Shown here piece by piece: positions 17,389 to 24,379 of a DNA stretch of 40,484 nt (the first letter of the stretch is position 1; each line of letters opens with the position of its first letter). A model generated the notes under the pieces. The model was given only the letters and a program-made list of their open reading frames with translations. It made no database searches and had not been told where the DNA came from. Made by a program: the position numbers and the translations under genes. Origin of the DNA: Pseudomonadota bacterium (GTDB lineage Bacteria; Pseudomonadota; Gammaproteobacteria; JAADHS01); assembly GCA_021821045.1 (NCBI GenBank), contig JAKACW010000036.1:1-40484 (forward strand), given 5' to 3'.

Positions 17389-17790
17389 CTATTCTCCTTT
17401 GAGGGCCGCGACAATGCCGCGTAGCTTGCTGTCGACGAATTGCAGCGCCGCTTGGTAGCGAAAGGCCGCTTGGGCGAATTCGCCGCGCTCCGTCTGCACG
17501 TCAACAGTGTTGCCGTCCAGCGAGGATTGCAGCGGATTGCGATAAAGAGGCGTCATTCCGCCGCTGCTCACCGCCGCGCCGGCCTGGTGGCCCGCATGGG
17601 TGCGCTTGACGGGTGATGCGGACAATTGGGCATTGGCATCGGATAGCGCGGCGCGGAAATCGATATCGCGCGCTTTGAAGTTCGGCGTGTCGGCGTTGGC
17701 GAGATTGCCCGCCAGCAACTCCACGCGCTTGGCGTGCACATTCAGCGCCTTCTCGTGTACGCCTAGGATCTTGTCGAAACTCATGCTCAT
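17389..17790 (-). CDS. flgB: Proximal rod protein FlgB
   Basis: FlgB is the first gene of the rod-hook operon. The start is placed at the ATG at 17790 (MSMSFDKILGVHEKALNVHA), with GAGGA upstream, giving 133 residues, the usual FlgB size. An open frame extends to 17850 but crosses the -24/-12 promoter, so the longer form would not be fully transcribed. The motif LLAGNLANADTPNFKARDID is diagnostic. A second ATG two codons further in is an equally plausible start. Confidence 0.94.
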   Translation of the reverse strand: MSMSFDKILGVHEKALNVHAKRVELLAGNLANADTPNFKARDIDFRAALSDANAQLSASPVKRTHAGHQAGAAVSSGGMTPLYRNPLQSSLDGNTVDVQTERGEFAQAAFRYQAALQFVDSKLRGIVAALKGE

Positions 17791-17833
17791 GACACGGCCA
17801 TCCTCGATGTATTCATTCTCCACCGAGGAGCAT

Positions 17834-17849
17834 TGCAACCGTTGTGCCA
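17834..17849 (-). promoter_or_regulatory. Sigma-54 promoter of the flgB operon
   Basis: The minus strand reads TGGCACAACGGTTGCA. The -24 GG and -12 GC are separated by the required 10 bases, and 15 of the 16 positions fit TGGCACGNNNNTTGCW. The expected start site is near 17824, about 34 bases before flgB. This places flgB and following genes in the class controlled by RpoN and an activator of the FleQ/FlrC type. Confidence 0.85.
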
Positions 17850-17850
17850 C

Positions 17851-17912
17851 GTTAGCTTGATTCGGCTAACGCGCTGAAGGAAGGGGGATTAGCGTATCAA
17901 TATAGTATTGAT
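17851..17912 (-). promoter_or_regulatory. Two inverted repeats upstream of the flgB -24 element
   Basis: GTTAGC-N8-GCTAAC (17851-17870) abuts the -24 element. ATCAATA-TAG-TATTGAT (17896-17912) lies about 47 bases further upstream. The second loosely resembles the TCAAT/ATTGA dyads bound by FleQ-type activators. Both are candidates for activator sites; binding is inferred only from position and symmetry. Confidence 0.45.
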
Positions 17913-17992
17913 CGAGGATGTGGCCGCGGATTCAGCGGCAAAGGGTTGCCGCCGGCGGCAAGGTCGGGAGGCGTTTTTGTGGGAGGGTATTT

Positions 17993-18072
17993 GTGGGAGC
18001 GGATAATTCCGCGATATGAATCGACGCAAAAGTTGATTCCGACGAAGAATCGCGGTAAGAAACCGCTCCTAC
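17993..18072. repeat. REP/BIME-like pair between cheR and flgB
   Basis: The left arm is GTGGGAGCGGATAATTCCGC; the right arm is GAAGAATCGCGGTAAGAAACC followed by GCTCCTAC. It ends 10 bases past the cheR stop, so it may end or stabilise the cheV-cheR transcript. Confidence 0.75.
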
Positions 18073-18082
18073 GGCGGCCGGG

Positions 18083-18913
18083 CTAGGGTTTCAGCTTGAA
18101 CACAAGTCCGCCCTTGTAGCGGATAGTTTCGAAGCGATCGCAGTACGACGCCATGGACTCGGCGCCGCCAAGAAACAGATAACTTCCCGGCTTGAGCGAG
18201 TCGGCGATGCGGTTGAGGATGTCCTTCTTCAGCTCAGCGGAGAAGTAGATCAGCACGTTGCGGCAGAAGATCAAGTCGAAGTGGCCCAGGTTGCTGAAGT
18301 TTTTCATCAGATTCAGCTCGACGAACTTGACCCGTTTGCGGATATCGCCTTTCACCCGCCAGGCGCCGTCTTTCTGCTCGAAGTACCGCTCTCGCCGCTC
18401 TTGCTCCATACCGCGGGAAATGGTCAGCTCGTCATAGACGCCTTCGCGGGCCCGCGCGAGCATGGTCGGAGAAATGTCCGTCGCGACAATCTCTACCTCG
18501 CGGCGCAGCCTTGGACGCCCGCGGAAAAATTCGTCCAGAACGATACTGATCGAATACGGCTCCTGGCCGGAGGAACAGGCGGCGGACCAGATTCGCAACG
18601 GTTGGCTGGCGCGTTCGAGCAGTTCGGGCAGCAGCACCTCGTGCATCATCGTGTAGGGTTGAAGATCGCGAAACCAATAGGTTTCGTTGGTCGTCATGGC
18701 GTCGACGATCTTGCCTTTGATTCGTAAATTGCGGCCCGAGGCGACGGCGTCGATGAGCTGGCCAATGCCATCCAACTTTTCTTCATCGAGCAGCCGTCTT
18801 AGCCGGCTCTGAACCAGATAGAGTTTGTTCTGCCCCAGCACGATACCGCAGGCTTCCCGCAAAAAGCGGCAAAATGCTTCGTATTCCTGCGCCGAAATAT
18901 TTTCCGTGGCCAC
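18083..18913 (-). CDS. cheR: Chemotaxis protein methyltransferase CheR
   Basis: CheR transfers methyl groups from S-adenosylmethionine to glutamates of chemoreceptors. It is 276 residues. An N-terminal helical domain (about 1-85) precedes the SAM-binding domain with WSAACSSGQEPYSISI, the acidic VATDISPTMLARARE and the FCRNVLIYF motif. It follows cheV by 55 bases, a pairing common upstream of flgB in polar-flagellated gammaproteobacteria. Confidence 0.96.
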   Translation of the reverse strand: MATENISAQEYEAFCRFLREACGIVLGQNKLYLVQSRLRRLLDEEKLDGIGQLIDAVASGRNLRIKGKIVDAMTTNETYWFRDLQPYTMMHEVLLPELLERASQPLRIWSAACSSGQEPYSISIVLDEFFRGRPRLRREVEIVATDISPTMLARAREGVYDELTISRGMEQERRERYFEQKDGAWRVKGDIRKRVKFVELNLMKNFSNLGHFDLIFCRNVLIYFSAELKKDILNRIADSLKPGSYLFLGGAESMASYCDRFETIRYKGGLVFKLKP

Positions 18914-18968
18914 GACTTCCCAACTACCTAATATTCACAAACAGGTTCACACTGCGCGCAGTTCGCGA

Positions 18969-19916
18969 CTACTTCCTGCGGGCCGAGTTACTTTCAATGC
19001 TTTTGATACGCGCGACAACGGCCTGACCCAAATCATCGGCGGCGAACTTCGGCACGAACTCATCAGCTCCGACTTGCTCGACCAGCGCCTCGTTGAAAAC
19101 ACCGCTGAGGGAGGTGTGCAGCAGGACGTACAACTTGGCCAAGGCAGGATCGCGGCGGATTTCCGCCGTCAGCGTGTAGCCGTCCATCTCGGGCATCTCG
19201 ATATCGGAGATGACCAAGGCGCAGCGCGCCAGTTTCTCCGGATCGGTCTGAGCCCATTTCTTCAGCACGTCCAGGGCTTGTTTGCCGTTGTCCGCTTTCA
19301 CGCAGGGCAATCCGATCTGCTCCAGAGTGCGCTCCACCTGGTTGCGGGCGACGGACGAATCGTCGGCGATCAGCACGAACCAATCGCGCAGCGCTTGCCT
19401 GACGGAATCGTCGTTCAGCCCCGCCGTCACCTGGGTGGGCATCTTGACGACCTCGGCCAGCACCTTCTCGACGTCGATGATCTCGATCAGCTCCTTTTCC
19501 ACATGGGTCACGGCGGTGAGGTAGTTGTTCTTCCCCGACGCGCGCGGCGGCGGCTGAACTTCGTCCCATTGCATGTTCACGATCCGCTCTACCGCGTTCA
19601 CCAGGAAGCCCTGCACGGAGCGGTTGTACTCCGCCACGATGACGAAGCACTTGAGCGGGTCGTCCACCGGCTTCATGCCGACGGCGCGACTGAGGTCCAG
19701 CACCGGAATGGTTTTGCCGCGAATGGTCACGACGCCACGCACGACCGGGTTGGCGTGGGGAATTTGGGTGAGCGGCGGACACTGAATCACTTCACGCACC
19801 TTGAACACGTTGATGCCGTAACGTTGGCGCCCCTGCAGACGGAACAGCAACAGCTCCATACGGTTGTTGCCCGCGAGCTGAGTTCGCTTGTCAATGTCCG
19901 ACAGAATGCTTGCCAT
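18969..19916 (-). CDS. cheV: Chemotaxis coupling protein CheV (CheW-REC)
   Basis: CheV is 315 residues. The N-terminal CheW-like domain (about 20-160, with YGINVFKVREVI and VVRGVVTIRGKTIPVLDLS) couples receptors to CheA. The C-terminal receiver domain (about 180-305) has the phosphoacceptor aspartate near residue 240 in SDIEMPEMDGY. It is transcribed divergently from flgA and just ahead of cheR. No convincing -24/-12 or sigma-28 site was seen for it. Confidence 0.95.
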   Translation of the reverse strand: MASILSDIDKRTQLAGNNRMELLLFRLQGRQRYGINVFKVREVIQCPPLTQIPHANPVVRGVVTIRGKTIPVLDLSRAVGMKPVDDPLKCFVIVAEYNRSVQGFLVNAVERIVNMQWDEVQPPPRASGKNNYLTAVTHVEKELIEIIDVEKVLAEVVKMPTQVTAGLNDDSVRQALRDWFVLIADDSSVARNQVERTLEQIGLPCVKADNGKQALDVLKKWAQTDPEKLARCALVISDIEMPEMDGYTLTAEIRRDPALAKLYVLLHTSLSGVFNEALVEQVGADEFVPKFAADDLGQAVVARIKSIESNSARRK

Positions 19917-20012
19917 AACGACACCTTAGTAACGTTGCGCTCATGGTGTATCGGAAGGCGACTCGGTTCCTTGAATGAAAGCCTGATGAATACGCGGTTT
20001 AAAAATGTGACA

Positions 20013-20028
20013 AGGCACACGCTTTGCA
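20013..20028 (+). promoter_or_regulatory. Sigma-54 promoter of flgA
   Basis: AGGCACACGCTTTGCA has the -24 GG and -12 GC exactly 10 bases apart and the CAC and TTGCA cores. The expected start site is near 20038, which excludes the in-frame ATG at 20024 and supports the flgA start at 20081. Confidence 0.75.
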
Positions 20029-20051
20029 TTGTTACGCAGTGAGTGTGGAAT

Positions 20052-20064
20052 GGGGACAGACCCC
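20052..20064 (+). repeat. GGGG-ACAGA-CCCC palindrome in the flgA leader
   Basis: A 4-bp GC stem with a 5-base loop, within TGGGGACAGACCCCGAGT. It lies between the predicted start site and the flgA ATG. This string closely resembles a short motif that I recall being dispersed near Y1-type transposases in gammaproteobacteria; no transposase is present here. Confidence 0.5.
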
Positions 20065-20080
20065 GAGTGAATTTTGCGAT

Positions 20081-20785
20081 ATGAAAAACCGTTTTCTCAG
20101 CATGCTGTTGTGTCTTGGCGCGGGGCTAATTAACGCTGCCGCGGCGAGCCAACCAAGCCATCCGCTGCAATCTATCAGCCAAACGGCACGGCAATGGCTG
20201 AGCGCATCGTTGAACGAGTTTGACGGTCGCACGGAGTTTTCAATCGGCAATCTCGACCCACGCTTGAAGCTCGCACCGTGCGATCAAGCACTGCAAGGAT
20301 TCGCCTCACCCGGCAGCCGCTTGCCGCAGATTTCCACCGTCGGCGTGCGGTGTACGGGCGCGGCGGCATGGACGGTATATGTTCCCGTGACCGTCACCGC
20401 CTACCGCGAGGTGGTGGTGGCGAAACGGCCGCTGGCGCGCGGCACACGCATCGCGGAAGAGGATCTCGCCGTGGAAGACCGCGAAGTCTCCCAACTGCGC
20501 GGCGTCTTCCTCACCCGCAAGGCCGACGCCATCGGGCTTGAATTAGATCAATCGATCACCGCCGGCGCGCTGCTGGATCGGGATCAATTGAGAAAAGCGC
20601 GGATCGTAAAACGCGGACAAAACGTCGTTTTATTTTCCGCACACGGCCCCCTTCAGGTTACGGCGCCAGGAGAGGCGCTGGCCGATGGGGCAATGGATGA
20701 CATCATCCGAGTACGCAACGCACTCTCGCGACGTGTGATTCAAGGACGAATTCGAGACGGGGGCAAGGTTGAGGTAATTTTTTAA
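20081..20785 (+). CDS. flgA: P-ring assembly chaperone FlgA
   Basis: FlgA is a periplasmic chaperone for FlgI. The start is at MKNRFLSMLLCLGAGLINAA, a signal peptide, giving 234 residues. The SAF-type region follows the N-terminal domain (VVVAKRPLARGTRIAEEDLA). The C-terminus shows the typical VKRGQNVVLFSAHGPLQV and VIQGRIRDGGKVEVIF. It is first in the rightward group flgA-flgM-flgN-ycgR, driven by the -24/-12 promoter at 20013. Confidence 0.93.
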   Translation: MKNRFLSMLLCLGAGLINAAAASQPSHPLQSISQTARQWLSASLNEFDGRTEFSIGNLDPRLKLAPCDQALQGFASPGSRLPQISTVGVRCTGAAAWTVYVPVTVTAYREVVVAKRPLARGTRIAEEDLAVEDREVSQLRGVFLTRKADAIGLELDQSITAGALLDRDQLRKARIVKRGQNVVLFSAHGPLQVTAPGEALADGAMDDIIRVRNALSRRVIQGRIRDGGKVEVIF

Positions 20786-20808
20786 ACAGAAACATTTAGT
20801 TACTGAGT

Positions 20809-20836
20809 TAAAGATTACCTTTGACGGTACCGCTAA
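20809..20836 (+). promoter_or_regulatory. Sigma-28 promoter of flgM
   Basis: TAAA, 16 bases, ACCGCTAA. The -10 matches 6 of 8 consensus bases and the spacer is one longer than ideal. Autogenous FliA-dependent transcription of flgM is known in other species. The predicted leader is about 25 bases and holds AGGAG. Confidence 0.65.
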
Positions 20837-20863
20837 CCAAGTCACGATACAGGAGTCCTTACA

Positions 20864-21181
20864 ATGAGCATTGATTTTTTAAACAAACCAAACAACGCCG
20901 GGCTATCGAATTCGGGGGATTCGAACCGGACCACGCAGGTTACCCAGACGGCGACGCCTACCCATGTTGCAGAAAAGGGTAATCGCCAGAATGACACGGT
21001 TTCCGTCACCCACGACGCCCGGCTGCTGCACCGCGCCGCCGCCCTCGCCGCCGATGTGCCGGCCTTCGATACCCAACGCGTACAATCTCTGCGGGTTGAA
21101 GTCGCCAAGGGGACATGGGCGTTCGACTCGACCCGCGTTGCGGAAAAATTCATGCGTTTCGAGCAAGCGCTTCGCTCATAA
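20864..21181 (+). CDS. flgM: Anti-sigma-28 factor FlgM
   Basis: FlgM binds FliA until the hook is complete and is then exported. It is 105 residues. The N-terminal half is unstructured and polar (Asn, Thr, Gln). The C-terminal half holds the FliA-binding helices (DTQRVQSLRVEVAKGTWAFD, then STRVAEKFMRFEQAL). AGGAG lies 8 bases ahead of the ATG. It sits between flgA and flgN. Confidence 0.93.
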   Translation: MSIDFLNKPNNAGLSNSGDSNRTTQVTQTATPTHVAEKGNRQNDTVSVTHDARLLHRAAALAADVPAFDTQRVQSLRVEVAKGTWAFDSTRVAEKFMRFEQALRS

Positions 21182-21192
21182 GGACGACCATA

Positions 21193-21684
21193 ATGACTAC
21201 CCAGGCCATGGCACAACTGACCACGTTTCTCGACGGACTGATCGCCTCGGCGCGCAATCTCGATGCGCTGCTGAGCCAAGAACAGACCATTCTCGAAGAG
21301 CGTTCGCCGGAAGAACTGGAGAGCATTACCCAAGCGAAACTCCATCTGGTCGTGGAACTGGAGGCGGCGGAGAAAGTTCTGCGCCAATTCACCACAACGA
21401 AGTCGTCCACCGCCACGGCGTTCACCTGGTCGGGATTCATCGAGCAAGTCGACCCGCAGGGCCAACACGGCATTGCGGCCAGAGTCGAAGAGTTAAAAGC
21501 CACATTGGCGAACTGCCAGCGCGCCAACGAGCTAAACGGGGCGGTCGCTATGGCGAAAAAGCGCTTCACCGAGGAATTGAGCGCGATCTTGCACGGCCGG
21601 CCAAGCAATCAAGCGGCGGAAACCTACGGCAAACGGGGCCAGAAATGCCACCAAGAAACATCGACCACACTCACCCGAGCGTAG
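21193..21684 (+). CDS. flgN: Flagellar export chaperone FlgN
   Basis: FlgN is the cytoplasmic chaperone that pilots FlgK and FlgL to the export gate. It is 163 residues and mostly helical (LDALLSQEQTILEER, then ITQAKLHLVVELEAAEKVL). The start is at 21193 (MTTQAMAQLTTFLDGL), 11 bases after flgM; an upstream in-frame ATG lies within flgM and is not favoured. Since its usual clients are FlgK and FlgL, it may have to handle the enlarged versions encoded here. Confidence 0.88.
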   Translation: MTTQAMAQLTTFLDGLIASARNLDALLSQEQTILEERSPEELESITQAKLHLVVELEAAEKVLRQFTTTKSSTATAFTWSGFIEQVDPQGQHGIAARVEELKATLANCQRANELNGAVAMAKKRFTEELSAILHGRPSNQAAETYGKRGQKCHQETSTTLTRA

Positions 21685-21712
21685 GCGCTTTCCTATTCGG
21701 GACGAAACCCGC

Positions 21713-21718
21713 TAGAAT
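21713..21718 (+). promoter_or_regulatory. Possible -10 box upstream of ycgR
   Basis: TAGAAT, with a poor -35 candidate (TTTCCT) 18 bases upstream. It would give a leader of about 30 bases. This is suggestive only; ycgR may simply be read from upstream. Confidence 0.3.
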
Positions 21719-21755
21719 CCCAGATGTCCCGTCCCGCCAACGTTAGCGAGCATCT

Positions 21756-22472
21756 ATGGCGCAGGCCGAACCGAAAACCAGTGCTGAGCGCATTACGCAA
21801 ATAGATCGAATCATTTCCATCGCACAGCGAATTCGCGATGCCCGTTGTGTGCTTCTCGTCCATTTCGACAACGACAAAAGTATTTTCACCAGCACCCTCT
21901 TGGAAGTCGATCCGGCCAAGCAGCTCATGATGTTCGACGAGCTGAACCCACAAGCTGGCCACGAGAAATTCCTGCAAACGAAGTACATGCATGTGACGGC
22001 CCGCTTGGACGGCATCAGCGCCCGGTTTCGCGTCACGCTGAAGAAGGCGCAGCTCGAAAATGACCCCGCGGTGTACGTCACCCTGCTGCCGGACAAAATC
22101 ATTTACGAGCAGCGTCGCGCATCGTTCCGCGTGCGCGTGCCGTTGAGCATGGAAATCCCCGTGACTCTGCACCTTCGCAGCGAAGGCACCTATACAGGGA
22201 CACTGATGGATATCTCCTCCAACGGCGTCGGCGCCTACATCGACAAATCGGCCCCACTGGACAAACCCGAAAAAGACGTTTCCTGCCGCATCACCCTGCC
22301 CGACGGCACGTTCATCGCCGGCGAAATGGAAATGCGCTTCCTGAAATTGGACGAAAAACTCGGTCAGTGGCAGGTCGGCGGCCAGTTCGTGAATCTGACG
22401 GGACCCCAGAACCAAGCGGTGAACCGCTTCGTCATGAGTCTGCAACGGGCCATCATCAAGCAAGGCCGCTAA
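21756..22472 (+). CDS. ycgR: PilZ-domain flagellar brake protein YcgR
   Basis: A 238-residue two-domain protein. The N-terminal YcgR domain (about 15-115) is followed by a PilZ domain (about 120-235). The PilZ domain has both c-di-GMP-binding motifs: arginines in QRRASFRVRV and the DISSNGVGA loop. In enterobacteria YcgR with c-di-GMP slows the motor at the switch. Its position directly after flgN fits a motility role. Confidence 0.9.
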   Translation: MAQAEPKTSAERITQIDRIISIAQRIRDARCVLLVHFDNDKSIFTSTLLEVDPAKQLMMFDELNPQAGHEKFLQTKYMHVTARLDGISARFRVTLKKAQLENDPAVYVTLLPDKIIYEQRRASFRVRVPLSMEIPVTLHLRSEGTYTGTLMDISSNGVGAYIDKSAPLDKPEKDVSCRITLPDGTFIAGEMEMRFLKLDEKLGQWQVGGQFVNLTGPQNQAVNRFVMSLQRAIIKQGR

Positions 22473-22491
22473 ATTCGCCGCCGTTCACCGC

Positions 22492-22500
22492 TGGTATACT
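22492..22500 (+). promoter_or_regulatory. Extended -10 promoter, possible leaderless start
   Basis: TGGTATACT contains TG, one base, then TATACT, an extended -10 element. The ATG of the next gene lies only 8 bases downstream, so transcription would begin at or next to the start codon. No ribosome binding site is present. Confidence 0.5.
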
Positions 22501-22507
22501 TTGCGCC

Positions 22508-23512
22508 ATGACCAGCACAACGCTCCACATCGACTATGTTGCGACGTCCGATCCGAAACGGCACACGCCGGCAAAGGGTCATCGGCTGGCGGTGATCAGC
22601 TACGGCGGCGCGGAGCCCGATATTTGCGACGGCCTTTCGATCCGCGTCCCGCTCGCCATCGCGGCCGGAACGGATTACGCGGAAGTGTGGAGCAGCTCCA
22701 CACCGATCGAGCGCTATCGGATCGGGCGCCTCGACATCGCGGCGACGGGTGACGCGGCACTGGTGTCGTTGATCGTCCCCAACACCGGCACCGACCTCGA
22801 ACAGGCGGGCCATGACGCCTACGCCGAGTTGCTCGATTACCTGCAGCGTCAAAATTATTCCCATTTGATTCGAACGTGGAACTACTTTCCCGCCATCAAT
22901 GCCCGGCATTTGGGCGAGGAACGCTATCAGCGCTTTTGCGTCGGCCGCTATCGCGCCTTCTCCGAGCGCTTCCATGACTTTCTGCCGCTGTTGCCCGCCG
23001 CCACGGCCATCGGTTCCCACGACGGCGACATTACCTTGTTCGTGCTCGCATCGAAAACGCCCGGCATGCACATCGAGAATCCGCGCCAAGTCAGCGCATA
23101 CGCCTATCCGCGCCAGTACGGCCGCGTCAGCCCGAGCTTCGCCCGCGCCACGGTCAAGTCGTGGGGCGAAGAGTTGCATCTATATGTCTCCGGCACGGCG
23201 AGCATTGTCGGGCACGAGAGCCGGCACATCGGCGATGTGCAAGCGCAGCTCAGCGAGATCGGCACGAATCTGGATGCGCTGGCAAATACCTGTCGCGCCC
23301 ATAGCCTGCGCATACCGACAACGCCCGCGCTACGCGGCATGGATTTCATTAAAGTCTACATTCGCGATCCGGCGCACGCCGATGAAATACGCGGCGTCAT
23401 TGAAAACCACTATCAACGCAGCGCGCCGACGCTGTATTTGATCGGCGATGTCTGCCGCGAGGAACTGCTGGTCGAAGTGGAAGGCATGTGGCGCGTCAGC
23501 ACGCGGGACTAA
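22508..23512 (+). CDS. Chorismatase, XanB2/FkbO/Hyg5 family
   Basis: A 334-residue protein of the chorismatase family, whose members cleave chorismate to pyruvate plus a hydroxybenzoate or dihydroxycyclohexadiene product. It shows the family's RTWNYFPAINARHLGEERYQ, VSAYAYPRQYGRVSPSFARA and YVSGTASIVGHESRHIGDV segments. In Xanthomonas XanB2 makes 3- and 4-hydroxybenzoate for xanthomonadin pigment and ubiquinone; FkbO and Hyg5 serve polyketide starters. Product specificity depends on a few active-site residues that I cannot assign with certainty. The gene stands alone behind ycgR and ends before two BIME elements. No pigment-cluster genes are in the window. Confidence 0.85.
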   Translation: MTSTTLHIDYVATSDPKRHTPAKGHRLAVISYGGAEPDICDGLSIRVPLAIAAGTDYAEVWSSSTPIERYRIGRLDIAATGDAALVSLIVPNTGTDLEQAGHDAYAELLDYLQRQNYSHLIRTWNYFPAINARHLGEERYQRFCVGRYRAFSERFHDFLPLLPAATAIGSHDGDITLFVLASKTPGMHIENPRQVSAYAYPRQYGRVSPSFARATVKSWGEELHLYVSGTASIVGHESRHIGDVQAQLSEIGTNLDALANTCRAHSLRIPTTPALRGMDFIKVYIRDPAHADEIRGVIENHYQRSAPTLYLIGDVCREELLVEVEGMWRVSTRD

Positions 23513-23526
23513 CGAACCGCACGGAT

Positions 23527-23587
23527 GTGGGAGCGGTTTCCTACCGCGATTCTTCGTGCGGTCAATCGCGGAATCATCCGCTCCCAC
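23527..23587. repeat. REP/BIME-like pair after the chorismatase gene
   Basis: A 61-bp inverted pair, GTGGGAGCGG to CCGCTCCCAC, beginning 14 bases after the stop codon. Confidence 0.8.
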
Positions 23588-23606
23588 AGCCGTGCACCGT
23601 GCTGTT

Positions 23607-23632
23607 GTGGGAGCGGATCATTCCGCGATTCT
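23607..23632. repeat. Single REP arm
   Basis: A single arm GTGGGAGCGGATCATTCCGC followed by GATTCT. It is the last copy of this repeat family before a gap of about 15.7 kb without any. Confidence 0.75.
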
Positions 23633-23998
23633 TTACCCCGCGAGATCCAAGAACGGCTTCACCGTAAAATACAAAATCAGCCCGATGAACAGAACAAGAA
23701 AAACAACCCGCAACGGCTGCTCCTTAACCGCATCGAACAACGTCTTGGTTTTCCCTTCCGACCGCATTTGTTCATACGCCGCGCGCTGGGTTTTCGCACG
23801 TTCGACTTGGTAGTCGCTGATCAACCGCCGCGCCCGCTCAGACTCAGCCTCATCCTCCAACCAAATCGCCGGCGTCGAAATGCCCCAATTCCCCGCGCTG
23901 GTTTCATAGAACGGGATATCATTGGCGCTCAACAGCGCGCGCACCTCCTCGGCCTCATCGTCCGGCACGTTGCGCAGGGAAAACAGGAATTTGGCCAT
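23633..23998 (-). CDS. DUF6164-type small membrane protein
   Basis: A 121-residue protein of a family common in gammaproteobacteria with no known function. The N-terminal domain (about 1-65: FSLRNVPDDEAEEVRALLSA, IPFYETSAGNWGISTPAIWL) resembles a small alpha-beta signal-transduction-like fold. A charged helix follows, then one transmembrane segment near the C-terminus (VVFLVLFIGLILYF). The topology suggests a cytoplasmic N-terminus. It lies between the REP arm and the tRNA gene. Confidence 0.75.
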   Translation of the reverse strand: MAKFLFSLRNVPDDEAEEVRALLSANDIPFYETSAGNWGISTPAIWLEDEAESERARRLISDYQVERAKTQRAAYEQMRSEGKTKTLFDAVKEQPLRVVFLVLFIGLILYFTVKPFLDLAG

Positions 23999-24020
23999 GA
24001 GGGATCCACAGAAAAAAAGA

Positions 24021-24097
24021 TGGTGCCCCAGACCGGAGTTGAACCGGTGACCTTCCCCTTAGGAGGGGGATGCTCTATCCAACTGAGCTACCGGGGC
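24021..24097 (-). tRNA. tRNA-Arg (anticodon CCT)
   Basis: A complete 77-base tRNA including an encoded CCA end. The acceptor stem GCCCCGG pairs with CTGGGGC. The D arm is GCTCAGTTGGATAGAGC, the anticodon loop CTCCTAA gives anticodon CCT for AGG codons, and the T arm holds TTCAACT. A possible -10 box (TACAAT) lies at 24111-24116. The 5' half of the gene is duplicated at two sites to the right, marking it as an integration target. Confidence 0.96.
24059..24097 (-). repeat. att-like core within tRNA-Arg (copy 1)
   Basis: The 39 bp from the anticodon loop to the tRNA 5' end. It recurs at 33762-33800 (one mismatch) and 35816-35854 (identical). This is the junction of the tRNA with segment A. Confidence 0.8.
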
Positions 24098-24379
24098 GTG
24101 AGGATAAGGCATTGTACCATTGGGTCCAGGGTTGGCCCCCACTTCGTAGTCAATAGCCTGTGACCCGCTTCGCCGGGCAATCGGCCACTATAAGCACTCA
24201 TCGGCGGGTTCTCCCCGGTGAATTCGACCGTTCCCCGGTCGAGAACCAGTGCTCCACCTAAAAAAGTGTGGTCCCAGACTTTTCGCTCTGCCCCGAAAAA
24301 CAACAACGGCGCCGGACTGGCGACATTGCTGCTCCTTAGCCGTCACTAGCAAATTGCTATAGTCGCCGTCAAACGTGAG
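24098..24379. other. Spacer between tRNA-Arg and the first accessory gene
   Basis: No gene is recognised. It holds the tRNA upstream region with TACAAT and is the left end of the accessory segment. Open frames here overlap the tRNA and look random. Confidence 0.5.

Noticed and set aside
17791-17850. Longer FlgB start at 17850
   Set aside because: It would begin inside the -24/-12 promoter, upstream of the expected transcript start; the shorter start fits family length.
19960-20010. Possible sigma-28 promoter for cheV (TAAA, 15 bases, GCTTTCAT)
   Set aside because: Only about three of eight bases match the -10 consensus.
24088-24306. Small minus-strand frame next to the tRNA
   Set aside because: It overlaps the tRNA gene and has no protein-like features.
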